Notes under the pieces: model-generated
The model's input: only the letters and a program-made list of their open reading frames with translations
Databases searched by the model: none
What the model was told of the DNA's origin: nothing
Program-made: the position numbers and the translations under genes
Shown here: positions 25,650 to 32,965 of the stretch, piece after piece
Layout of the letters: each line of letters begins with the position of its first letter
How positions within the stretch are numbered: the stretch's first letter is position 1
Assembly: GCA_017429685.1 (NCBI GenBank)
Contig: JAFROL010000004.1
Coordinates: forward strand, 1 to 64,000
Source: Bacteroidales bacterium
Lineage (GTDB): Bacteria; Bacteroidota; Bacteroidia; Bacteroidales; P3
Length of the DNA: 64,000 nt
Direction: 5' to 3'

Positions 25650-26375
25650 TTAGTAGTTCTTCCAGTTGCGGAACTTGAGGTTGAAGACGCCGAAGAAGGC
25701 TTCCTTGAAGATTTTCATACTCATCTTGCTGGTGCCGAGGACACGGTCGGTGAAAATGATAGGCACCTCGTAGACCTTGAAACCCAGGCGGGTAGCTGTA
25801 TATTTCATCTCGATCTGGAAAGCGTAGCCGACGAATTTCACTTTGTCGAACTTCATTTTATCCAGCACACGGCGACTCCAGCACACGAAACCTGCCGTGG
25901 CATCGCATACCCTCATACCGGTAATGAGACGCACATATTTCGAGGCATAATAGCTCATCATCAGACGTCCCATAGGCCAGTTGACAACGCTGATTTTGCC
26001 GTCGACATAACGGCTTCCGACCACCACGTCGCCCTTGCCGCTGGCGCACGCCTCGTACAGGCGCGGCAGGTCGTCGGGATTATGGCTGAAGTCAGCATCC
26101 ATCTCAATCATATAGTCATAGCCGTGCTCGTTGCCCCAGCGCATACCTTCGAGGTAGGCCGTGCCGAGTCCCAACTTGCCCTTGCGTTCTTTGATGAAAA
26201 GACGGTTGGGGAATTCCTGCATCAGGCGCTTGACGATGTCGGCCGTACCGTCGGGCGAGTTGTCCTCGACGATAAGCATATCAAACTCCTTTTCGAGCGA
26301 AAAGACCTTGCGGATAATCTTTTCGATATTCTCTTTCTCGTTATATGTAGGCGTAATAACCAGTGTGTCTGACAT
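25650..26375 (-). CDS. Polyprenol-phosphate mannosyltransferase-like family 2 glycosyltransferase
   Basis: A 241-residue GT-A enzyme close to dolichyl-phosphate-mannose synthase. It starts VITPTYNEKENIEKII, has the DNSPDGT nucleotide-binding segment and the metal-binding EMDADFSHNPDDL, and ends with the TDRVLGTSKMS box of the DPM1 group. It lacks the C-terminal membrane segments of some homologues. It would charge undecaprenyl phosphate with a hexose for surface glycan or protein glycosylation. A TACCTTTG box lies at 26404-26411. Confidence 0.93.
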   Translation of the reverse strand: MSDTLVITPTYNEKENIEKIIRKVFSLEKEFDMLIVEDNSPDGTADIVKRLMQEFPNRLFIKERKGKLGLGTAYLEGMRWGNEHGYDYMIEMDADFSHNPDDLPRLYEACASGKGDVVVGSRYVDGKISVVNWPMGRLMMSYYASKYVRLITGMRVCDATAGFVCWSRRVLDKMKFDKVKFVGYAFQIEMKYTATRLGFKVYEVPIIFTDRVLGTSKMSMKIFKEAFFGVFNLKFRNWKNY

Positions 26376-26403
26376 AATCTATTTTATTTTATAAAACAAT
26401 TTG

Positions 26404-26411
26404 CAAAGGTA
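26404..26411 (-). promoter_or_regulatory. Promoter -7 box of the glycosyltransferase gene
   Basis: TACCTTTG on the minus strand, about 29 bases before the ATG. Confidence 0.6.
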
Positions 26412-26468
26412 CGATTTTTTTTGCAATTGGCGGCAAAAAACAGAACGTCCGTAGAACACAGCATTGAT

Positions 26469-27272
26469 TTACCGCCGATTATGCTTCATTACAAGCAATA
26501 AAATCCAACCAAAAGTGACACCAATACAATTGGCGACAAGGTCGTTAGGGTCAAAACCACGATAGAAAAGCGCCAGTTGGCCGCTTTCGGTGACGGCAGC
26601 AAAAAGCAGGCCAGCCAACCAATGAAAAACCAGCCAACGGGACCGTCCTTTCCCAAAATCCATCACAAAAAACACAAACGGAATATATACAGAAGCGTGG
26701 AGCAGGTGGTCCAAACGCAACCCAAAGACAAAGCTATCCAACCGCAGGCCGAGTCCTCCAACAGGAGCCCACATAAGAACAAGCAAAAGAGCCAAATAGA
26801 CCCAGCGCTGCCAACGGCGCTGACGACGGCCTAAAAGCACATACGGCGCATTGAGCAACGAACGGCGCCAGACGACGCGACGCGAACAGCGACGCCACTC
26901 TGCCGTGTCGCAAACGGTACGGCTACCGTCGGCGTGGCAGACTGCAACCAAGCGTGCGCGGACCGCATCGTGTTCCACCACCTCGCAGTTGCGACAATTG
27001 TCGCCACGAAAGACAAGCTTGTCGCCCTTGATTTTCAGAAGCCTATGAATAACACACCGACCCTGATGCACAAACAGATACACATCGCCCCTGCGCAGCT
27101 CGCCCGACAGCGGAGCCAGCTCGATGCGGTCGCTGCTGCCATTGATAAGAGGCTGCATACTGTTTCCCCCAAAGGCAATGGTGACCGTGATGCCGCTGGC
27201 AAGCCGATCCATCATTTCTTCTATGACGAAGCCGTTTACGTCGTTGGGCAGTATCAATCTTTGCGAAGTCAT
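26469..27272 (-). CDS. S26 signal-peptidase-like domain fused to a VanZ-like membrane domain
   Basis: A 267-residue fusion. Residues 20-115 are an S24/S26 peptidase domain: GGNSMQPLI with the nucleophile Ser38, RRGDVYLFV, VIHRLL with His76, and DKLVFRGDN. The Ser-His pair and lack of an obvious Lys recall the ER/SipW type of signal peptidase. Residues 155-262 carry four hydrophobic segments of the VanZ-like kind, with TESGQL and DPNDLVANCIG. It overlaps the kinase gene by 4 bases (ATGA). Together with PqqD and the kinase it suggests processing of a peptide at the membrane. The fusion is unusual; VanZ here does not imply glycopeptide resistance. Confidence 0.85.
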   Translation of the reverse strand: MTSQRLILPNDVNGFVIEEMMDRLASGITVTIAFGGNSMQPLINGSSDRIELAPLSGELRRGDVYLFVHQGRCVIHRLLKIKGDKLVFRGDNCRNCEVVEHDAVRARLVAVCHADGSRTVCDTAEWRRCSRRVVWRRSLLNAPYVLLGRRQRRWQRWVYLALLLVLMWAPVGGLGLRLDSFVFGLRLDHLLHASVYIPFVFFVMDFGKGRSRWLVFHWLAGLLFAAVTESGQLALFYRGFDPNDLVANCIGVTFGWILLLVMKHNRR

Positions 27273-28144
27273 AGGTCAGAGTTGAATATGGTTTTGCAGC
27301 TCAGCCGAGCGGCATCAGCATCGGGCAGGCAGGCCAGATGGAAGAAAGGCACGGCTGAAATGGTGTCCGAAACAATTTCAATCAGCAGGTCGGCATAGCG
27401 CTCGTCCTGCATCAAAGCCGGTGGCAGCGAGGGCTGCAGAGCGGCAAAGGCCTCGGGGACCGACAGGTGGCGCATAGCGTTGTGCGGCGCCTGCGACAGG
27501 CGCACCACTGCTGCCAGCGGAAAGCGGCGTGCCACATAGCAGGGCGTCTTGCCGCTCCAAGGACTGCCATACACAAAGGGCCGTCCACCTTCGACAGTCA
27601 GCACCGGACTGTCGTCGTTGAGCAGATGTGCGTCAGGTATATTACTAAGCCACAATCCGGTATGCGTGCTTTTGCCCGTACCCGACTCGCCAAGAAACAG
27701 CACGGCCTTGCCTTGATGGACAATCACTGAACTATGGACAAATGTGAACGACGAACGCGCCGCAAGCATTCCAAGCGCGAACCACAGCGAAAAGCGCAAG
27801 GCCGACACATTGTCGCAAACGGTAGACTCGACAAGGTTACTGCCAAACTGATGGCGCATCGCGACGAGCAATCTGTCGTCCGACGAGCCACGCATCGAAT
27901 AGCGATACTTGTCGCCGTGGCGACTAAACATACACTGTGCATCTATTTCGCTGAAAACAAACCGGCTGAGCACTTCGCCATCTGGCAGAGCTGGCAATTC
28001 AGCACCGTATCGTACCGTCCATTCAGGCTCGCCGTCGTTGGCCAAAAAGGGTCTGGCACCGTGGTAGGAGCAGAAAAACGCCACGGCGCAGTCGCCTTCG
28101 ACGGCCAGCAAATGGCCTCCTATCAGAAGCAAAACCCTGTCCAT
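27269..28144 (-). CDS. HprK-like P-loop kinase of a PqqD/S26 cassette
   Basis: A 291-residue protein with a C-terminal HPr-kinase-like domain: HSSVIVHQGKAVLF, P-loop GESGTGKST (152-160) and the metal-site NDDSP (176-180). The N-terminal 120 residues do not match the usual HprK N-domain. Such kinases occur with PqqD and S26 proteins in Bacteroidetes and in some lasso-peptide clusters, where they may phosphorylate a peptide Ser. Start at 28144 (MDRVLLLIGGHL) shares one base with the PqqD stop. Target unknown. Confidence 0.85.
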   Translation of the reverse strand: MDRVLLLIGGHLLAVEGDCAVAFFCSYHGARPFLANDGEPEWTVRYGAELPALPDGEVLSRFVFSEIDAQCMFSRHGDKYRYSMRGSSDDRLLVAMRHQFGSNLVESTVCDNVSALRFSLWFALGMLAARSSFTFVHSSVIVHQGKAVLFLGESGTGKSTHTGLWLSNIPDAHLLNDDSPVLTVEGGRPFVYGSPWSGKTPCYVARRFPLAAVVRLSQAPHNAMRHLSVPEAFAALQPSLPPALMQDERYADLLIEIVSDTISAVPFFHLACLPDADAARLSCKTIFNSDL

Positions 28145-28410
28145 CAAACAATAACCGATTTTTCGCGCAGCGTAGCAAGCCAACTTTCAGCATCCTTGGT
28201 GGCCGTAGCCTCTTCAACATCGTAGCGCCCCATCAGCAAACGCACGACATCCTGCAGCTCGAAATCCTTGCCATTCAGCTCGTTCCACAGGTAGAGCGAA
28301 GTCTCGTTGAGAGCTATAACCGTCGTCATATCGCCAGCATTGCGGCCCTGTACAAGCACGACATTTTCGTTGGAAACACGACGCACCTTATATTTCGGTA
28401 GTATCTTCAT
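28144..28410 (-). CDS. PqqD-like peptide-binding protein
   Basis: An 88-residue stand-alone PqqD-fold protein: YKVRRVSNENVVLV, then ALNETSLYLWNELNGKDF and a winged-helix tail (VVRLLMGRYDVEEATATKDAESWL). PqqD and its relatives bind leader peptides of ribosomally made, modified peptides and hand them to the modifying enzyme. No radical SAM enzyme or precursor gene is visible next to it. It begins 31 bases after the barrel gene and shares one base with the kinase gene. Confidence 0.88.
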   Translation of the reverse strand: MKILPKYKVRRVSNENVVLVQGRNAGDMTTVIALNETSLYLWNELNGKDFELQDVVRLLMGRYDVEEATATKDAESWLATLREKSVIV

Positions 28411-28441
28411 AATAAAATATAACTGTAAGTTTATCAATACA

Positions 28442-29053
28442 TCAGAACGCCACACCGACACGGAATCCTGCCGTGAAAGCCAGCCAGCCGTCGGCAGGAT
28501 AAAGCATAAAACTGTGATAATAGTTGTTTTGGTTGCCCGTGCCCACCGACGGGCCCAAGCCGCAATAGACATCGAACACAAACCAGTCGAGCACAACCTG
28601 ATAGCCGCATTCGGCCAGCAACGCCACCTGCAGCGTACGCTCAGGGTGGCTGGACGAATAGCCATACACGTCCCTACGGTTGCCGCCATAGGCAAACTGC
28701 GCCCACACCAACTCGGGCTTCACATAGAGGCCTGCCAGCCAGCTGCGCGACGACTGCTGCGGCACAAGACGCCACTTGTAGGCCACCTTGCCCAAAAGTC
28801 CACGCGGATGGCTGTGGTTCATCCAGTCCCAGCCCCAGCCGACGATGCCCAGCGTCACCTCGCCGCTGTTGGTGCGGCTGAAAGCACGCTCATAGGTGAT
28901 GCGTGTCGATCCGCTGCCAAGCGACAGCAGAGTGACCTTGAAATCGTTGCGCAAACCCAACGTCTCATCACTGCTTTGGGCTTTGACCGACGCAGGAAAA
29001 AGCATTAAGCAGACGCAAAACACGCAAACCAAACTATTATATTTCAGCTTCAT
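28442..29053 (-). CDS. Outer-membrane beta-barrel-like protein
   Basis: A 203-residue protein with a signal peptide (MKLKYNSLVCVFCVCLMLFPASVKAQ), alternating hydrophobic strands rich in Tyr, Trp and Gly, and a C-terminal FTAGFRVGVAF ending in Phe, as in outer membrane barrels of about eight strands. First gene of the PqqD/kinase/S26-VanZ operon, so it may be the exit, receptor or target of that system. No named family recognised. Promoter at 29084-29114. Confidence 0.78.
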   Translation of the reverse strand: MKLKYNSLVCVFCVCLMLFPASVKAQSSDETLGLRNDFKVTLLSLGSGSTRITYERAFSRTNSGEVTLGIVGWGWDWMNHSHPRGLLGKVAYKWRLVPQQSSRSWLAGLYVKPELVWAQFAYGGNRRDVYGYSSSHPERTLQVALLAECGYQVVLDWFVFDVYCGLGPSVGTGNQNNYYHSFMLYPADGWLAFTAGFRVGVAF

Positions 29054-29083
29054 ATCATATTATTGCAATAATGTAACGCAACA

Positions 29084-29114
29084 CAAAAATACATTTTTTT
29101 CTGCAAACGGCAAA
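29084..29114 (-). promoter_or_regulatory. Promoter of the PqqD cassette operon
   Basis: TTTG (29111-29114) and TATTTTTG (29084-29091) on the minus strand with 19 bases between. The leader is about 31 bases. Confidence 0.65.
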
Positions 29115-29121
29115 ATTTTCG

Positions 29122-29129
29122 TATTTTTG
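29122..29129 (+). promoter_or_regulatory. Promoter -7 box of purM
   Basis: TATTTTTG, 21 bases before the ATG at 29151; overlaps the divergent operon's promoter region. Confidence 0.6.
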
Positions 29130-29150
29130 CACCCGATTAACCTGCAAAAA

Positions 29151-30317
29151 ATGGACACACTGAAATACAACCTGCGCGGCGTTTCGGCTGCCAAAGAAGA
29201 CGTACACAACGCCATAAAGAACATCGACAAAGGTCTTTATCCAAAGGCTTTCTGTAAAATAATCCCCGACATTCTGGGCGGCGACCCCGACTATTGCAAC
29301 ATAATGCACGCCGACGGTGCCGGCACCAAGTCGTCGTTGGCCTACCTATACTGGCGAGAGACTGGCGACCTCAGTGTCTGGAAAGGCATAGCCATCGACG
29401 CCGTGGTGATGAACCTCGACGACCTGCTCTGCGTAGGCGCCACCGACAACATACTGCTCAGCAGCACCATAGGCCGCAACAAACGCCTCATTCCCGGCGA
29501 GGTCATCAGCGCAGTCATCAACGGCACCGAGGAGTTCCTGCAGCAGATGCGCGACCTCGGCATCGGCATCACCCTCACCGGTGGCGAGACCGCCGACGTG
29601 GGCGACCTGGTGCGCACCATCATCGTCGACAGCACCGTCACGGCACGTATGCGCCGCGCCGACATCGTCGACAACGCACACATCCGTCCCGGCAATGTTA
29701 TTGTCGGTCTGGCTTCTTTCGGCCAAGCAACCTACGAAACCGAATACAACGGCGGTATGGGCAGCAACGGCCTCACCTCGGCCCGCCACGACGTGTTCGC
29801 GAAACTCTACGCCAAGCAGTTTCCCGAAAGCTTCGACAACTGCCTGCCCGACGAGGTGGTCTATTGCGGACACAAACGCCTCACCGACCCCACCGAAGTC
29901 GACGGCGTCGACGCTGGACGAATGGTCCTCTCGCCCACGCGCACCTATGCCCCCGTCATACGCCGCATACTCGACGAATACCGCCCCAAAATCGACGGAA
30001 TGATACACTGCAGCGGCGGCGCACAAACCAAGGTGCTGCACTTCATCGACCAGCTGCACGTGGTCAAGGACAACCTCTTCCCCACCCCGCCGCTGTTCCG
30101 CCTCATACAGGAGCAGAGCGGCACCGACTGGCGCGAGATGTACACCGTCTTCAATATGGGCCACCGTATGGAGATCTATACCGACGAGGCCACGGCCAAG
30201 GGTATCATCGACATCAGCCGCAGCTTCAACATCGACGCACAAATCATAGGCCACTGCGAGGAATGCGACCACGCCCAGGTCACCGTCCGCAGCCAGCACG
30301 GCGAATTCATCTACTGA
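29151..30317 (+). CDS. purM: Phosphoribosylformylglycinamidine cyclo-ligase (AIR synthase)
   Basis: Closes the imidazole ring in step five of purine synthesis, using ATP. 388 residues with the PurM fold: HADGAGTKSSLAYLYW, the DLLCVGATDNILLSSTIGRN segment, ITLTGGETADVGD and a late CSGGAQTKVL and VFNMGHRME box. Bacteroidetes PurM is longer than the roughly 345 residues of E. coli, as here. The frame extends upstream to 28896 through the neighbouring gene, so 29151 after the promoter is the start. A terminator follows. Confidence 0.95.
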   Translation: MDTLKYNLRGVSAAKEDVHNAIKNIDKGLYPKAFCKIIPDILGGDPDYCNIMHADGAGTKSSLAYLYWRETGDLSVWKGIAIDAVVMNLDDLLCVGATDNILLSSTIGRNKRLIPGEVISAVINGTEEFLQQMRDLGIGITLTGGETADVGDLVRTIIVDSTVTARMRRADIVDNAHIRPGNVIVGLASFGQATYETEYNGGMGSNGLTSARHDVFAKLYAKQFPESFDNCLPDEVVYCGHKRLTDPTEVDGVDAGRMVLSPTRTYAPVIRRILDEYRPKIDGMIHCSGGAQTKVLHFIDQLHVVKDNLFPTPPLFRLIQEQSGTDWREMYTVFNMGHRMEIYTDEATAKGIIDISRSFNIDAQIIGHCEECDHAQVTVRSQHGEFIY

Positions 30318-30372
30318 CAACATTCCCCGAACCATATCAGGGACAAAACTTTACAACCCCCTGAAAATGAAA

Positions 30373-30406
30373 CGGAGCCGCATTTTAGAATGTGGCTCTG
30401 TTTTTT
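30373..30406 (+). terminator. Terminator of purM
   Basis: Stem 30373-30384 with 30389-30400 (cggagccgcatt / aatgtggctctg, one G-T pair), then TTTTTT. Confidence 0.88.
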
Positions 30407-30545
30407 CAATCCACCATTCAATCCCGAAACAAGCGTCAACTGACAAGCAAGACTGTCTAACATTATAAAAATTGGAAAAAAACCCAGTTTAACCTGCAAA
30501 AAACTGTCAAGCGATTTCAGGGGGGAAAACTCCAACCTGCTCCGC

Positions 30546-30627
30546 CAGTTCCTATATCGTTCTTATATCGTTCTTATATTGTTCTTATATTTTTAATATA
30601 GGAACGGCATAAGAACGGTATGGGAAA
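30546..30627. repeat. Intergenic palindrome, copy 3 (diverged)
   Basis: The left arm has four tandem 11-bp units of TTCTTATATCG type (30549-30590). The right arm (30596-30627) has two inverted units and then GGTATGGGAAAA, matching the outer arm of copy 1 after loss of an 11-nt block. Arms no longer pair evenly. Between convergent genes. Confidence 0.8.
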
Positions 30628-30722
30628 AATATAGAAACGGGCCTATCGGGTGGCGACTGGAGGCGAACCGAAAGGCACCGACGGAGGACGAGAAGAGTGT
30701 TGCGAACAGGCGGCAGGGCACG

Positions 30723-30754
30723 AAAAAAGTCCGCTGCGAGGGTGCAACGGACTT
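30723..30754 (-). terminator. Terminator of the HIT gene
   Basis: Arms aagtccg (30727-30733) and cggactt (30748-30754) with an inner tgc/gca pair; a T run follows on the minus strand. Confidence 0.75.
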
Positions 30755-30780
30755 GATTGTGCTATTTGTACAAGAGCGCA

Positions 30781-31176
30781 TCAAAGCTCGATGGCGGCGG
30801 CAATCTGGGCGGCCAGGGCCTGCATTTCGGCAGGTTCCATCTTGATGTGGTGGCTGAAATTGAGGTCGCCGGGATTGTTGAGAGGCATCAGGTGGATGTG
30901 CGCGTGCGGCACATCAATGCCGACAACGGCGACACCGACCTTGATGCAGGGGCATACCTTTTTAAGGCCGCGAGCAACGGTGCGGCTGAAACGATGCAGT
31001 TCGACAAACAGGTCGTCGTCGAGGTCGAAAATGTAGTCGACCTCCTTCTTGGGAATGCACAGCACGTGGCCTCGCACTACGGGATTGACATCGAGGAATG
31101 CAAGACAGTGGTCGGTCTCTGCCACCTTATAGCAGGGTATTTCGCCTGCAACGATACGTGAAAAAATACTTGCCAT
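30781..31176 (-). CDS. HIT-family nucleotide hydrolase/transferase
   Basis: A 131-residue protein of the histidine triad family, HinT branch: starts SIFSRIVAGEIPCYKV, ends with the active site HAHIHLMP (about residues 90-97). Family members hydrolyse adenosine phosphoramidates or aminoacyl-AMP. It lies about 100 bases after greA and is probably cotranscribed. Its leader contains the same kind of CCTAACCCC repeats as found before ribE. Confidence 0.94.
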   Translation of the reverse strand: MASIFSRIVAGEIPCYKVAETDHCLAFLDVNPVVRGHVLCIPKKEVDYIFDLDDDLFVELHRFSRTVARGLKKVCPCIKVGVAVVGIDVPHAHIHLMPLNNPGDLNFSHHIKMEPAEMQALAAQIAAAIEL

Positions 31177-31280
31177 AGTAGGTTTTGCGTTTTGGGGTTA
31201 AGGTTATAGAGTTAGGGGTTAGGGTCTTATGTCGGGCAGTTAACGATTATCGGTCTTCCTGGTTCGAAGAGCGATACTCT

Positions 31281-31754
31281 TTAACGCTCGATGCTGAGGA
31301 TTTCAAAATGCATAGTGCCTGCCGGGACCACTACCTCGACCTGGTCGCCTTTGCGCTTGCCAAGAAAAGCCTGGGCAAAGGGCGACGAGACAGAGATGAG
31401 TCCCTGCTTGAGGTTGGCCTCGCTTTCGGGCACAATGGTGTAGACCTGCTTCATATTGTTCTTGATGTTCTTGATGGTAATCTTCGACAGCAGAAGGACT
31501 TTCGAGGTGTCAATCTTAGACTCGTCGAGCAGGCGTGCGTTTGCGATAAGATCCTGCAGTTTCGATATGCGGGCCTCAAGATGGCCTTGAGCCTCTTTGG
31601 CGGCATCGTATTCAGCATTTTCCGAGAGGTCGCCTTTGTCGCGTGCCTCGGCGATGGCAGCGGCAGCGGCAGGACGGTCAAAAGCTATGAGGTGATGAAG
31701 CTCGTCTTTGAGTTTTTGAAGACCTTCTTCGCTATAATATTTTATTTCTGACAT
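31281..31754 (-). CDS. greA: Transcription elongation factor GreA
   Basis: A 157-residue factor that stimulates cleavage of backtracked RNA in RNA polymerase. The N-terminal coiled coil carries the acidic-tip signature GDLSENAEYDAAKEAQ (about 41-56), and the C-terminal domain has the ISVSSPFAQAFLGKRKGDQVEV box. Normal length. A second, diverged GreA-like protein is encoded at 56679-57152. Confidence 0.96.
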   Translation of the reverse strand: MSEIKYYSEEGLQKLKDELHHLIAFDRPAAAAAIAEARDKGDLSENAEYDAAKEAQGHLEARISKLQDLIANARLLDESKIDTSKVLLLSKITIKNIKNNMKQVYTIVPESEANLKQGLISVSSPFAQAFLGKRKGDQVEVVVPAGTMHFEILSIER

Positions 31755-31800
31755 AATTAAAAGTTAGTTTTTAAAGGTATTATGGTTTAAAACTTATGCT

Positions 31801-31835
31801 AAAAAGCAGGAAAGGTCCCGAAGAAGACCTTTCCT
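31801..31835 (-). terminator. Terminator of the porV-like gene
   Basis: Arms aggaaaggtc (31808-31817) and gacctttcct (31826-31835), followed on the minus strand by GCTTTTT. Confidence 0.82.
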
Positions 31836-31867
31836 AACTTTTCAGTATGATGTCTCTCTCTTAAGTC

Positions 31868-32935
31868 TTAGAACTTGAAGGTGGCACCGATGGAGTGCGA
31901 ATCCTTGAGTTTGGTGAGAGTACGATACGAGTAGTCGAGCGAGATACTCTTGTCGCCATCCTTGCCGAAAGGAAAGATGACAGAGGCACCAGCGTTGATA
32001 CCGATCGTAGCCGTTGTGCGGTCGGCATTGAAAATGTCTCTCTGGTAGACATAGGCTGCACGAGCCTGGAAGCGGTCGAGGAGCGAATACTCGAAACCAA
32101 GGCCGAAATTGTCGCGCAGGAAGGCATTGGAGGTGAAGTTACCGGCGATGGTGAGGCGCTGGTTCCACTGCTCGAACAGGAGGTCGTAGGAGAGACCGAT
32201 GTTGAGGCAGGTGGGGAGCTCCATCTCCGACTGGCGGAACTGGACGGTCATCTGGTTGCCGGCAGCATTGGTGGTGGTGAAGGACATACCCGTACCGCCA
32301 AAGCTGAGGGCGGGTCCGATATTCTTGAGGGAGATACCGAACTTGAGCTCGTCGTTTTCACCCGTCTGATACTGGATACCAGCATCGAGAGCCACGCCCG
32401 AAGCGCTAACATTGTTGGTCGACTCGGTGATGACCTTAAGGTTGGCACCTCCGTGGATGGAATTGGTGAACGAATAGGAGAAAGCCACATTGAGGTTCAT
32501 CATCGTCGGCGAGAAGGTTCCGTTGCTGCCCGGTTCAGGGCTCAGCTCGGTGGTGATGGGCAAGTCGCCGCATCCCATAGCCATTACGTAAGCACCCAGA
32601 ACGCCGGCCTCGCCAATGCGGATGGCGAGACCGAAGGCGTTGACGGAAGCTCCGCTGACGAGGCCGCTGCGGCCACCGTAGAGGAGAGTATTGGTGTAGA
32701 CAAACTCTGTCTTTTCGACAAAGGAAAGTCCGGCGATATTGCTAAAGAAAGCATCGATGCCGCGTGCGCAGGAGGTGTTGATGCCACCCCAGCTCGAACT
32801 ACGAGCCCACGGGTTGATGAGCAGTTCGGTAGCTCCTGCCGTACCTCTACGGTTGTCGTTGCCGGCAAATAGAGAAGGAGCCGACAGCGACGCTGTGAGG
32901 ACCATTACAGTTATTATACTTAATATTCTTTTCAT
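31868..32935 (-). CDS. PorV/PorQ-family outer membrane protein
   Basis: A 355-residue protein with a signal peptide (MKRILSIITVMVLTASLSAPSLFA), the GTAGATELLINPWARSSSWGG box typical of the PorV/PorQ family, and a C-terminal beta barrel ending SIGATFKF. PorV is the shuttle that takes T9SS cargo from the translocon to the attachment complex. Its position directly after a 1594-residue secreted protein and a TonB-dependent receptor suggests a dedicated paralogue, not necessarily the main PorV. The ATG at 32935 is used; a TTG lies 9 bases earlier. Confidence 0.88.
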   Translation of the reverse strand: MKRILSIITVMVLTASLSAPSLFAGNDNRRGTAGATELLINPWARSSSWGGINTSCARGIDAFFSNIAGLSFVEKTEFVYTNTLLYGGRSGLVSGASVNAFGLAIRIGEAGVLGAYVMAMGCGDLPITTELSPEPGSNGTFSPTMMNLNVAFSYSFTNSIHGGANLKVITESTNNVSASGVALDAGIQYQTGENDELKFGISLKNIGPALSFGGTGMSFTTTNAAGNQMTVQFRQSEMELPTCLNIGLSYDLLFEQWNQRLTIAGNFTSNAFLRDNFGLGFEYSLLDRFQARAAYVYQRDIFNADRTTATIGINAGASVIFPFGKDGDKSISLDYSYRTLTKLKDSHSIGATFKF

Positions 32936-32965
32936 TTCTGTCAAAATTTAAAAGTTTGATGATAA

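Larger units (their letters stand above)
30318..30780. other. Gene-free stretch between convergent purM and HIT genes
   Basis: Holds the purM terminator (30373-30406), palindromic element copy 3 (30546-30627) and the HIT terminator (30723-30754). Short open frames cross it but none has a plausible start, promoter or composition. Confidence 0.7.

Noticed and set aside
26469-27272. Vancomycin (teicoplanin) resistance through VanZ
   Set aside because: VanZ-like domains are common membrane modules; no vanHAX genes are present and the domain is fused to a protease.
29294-30364. 356-codon Arg/His-rich frame overlapping purM, and a 329-codon antisense frame
   Set aside because: Composition is artificial (frame-shifted GC-rich codons), and purM is complete.
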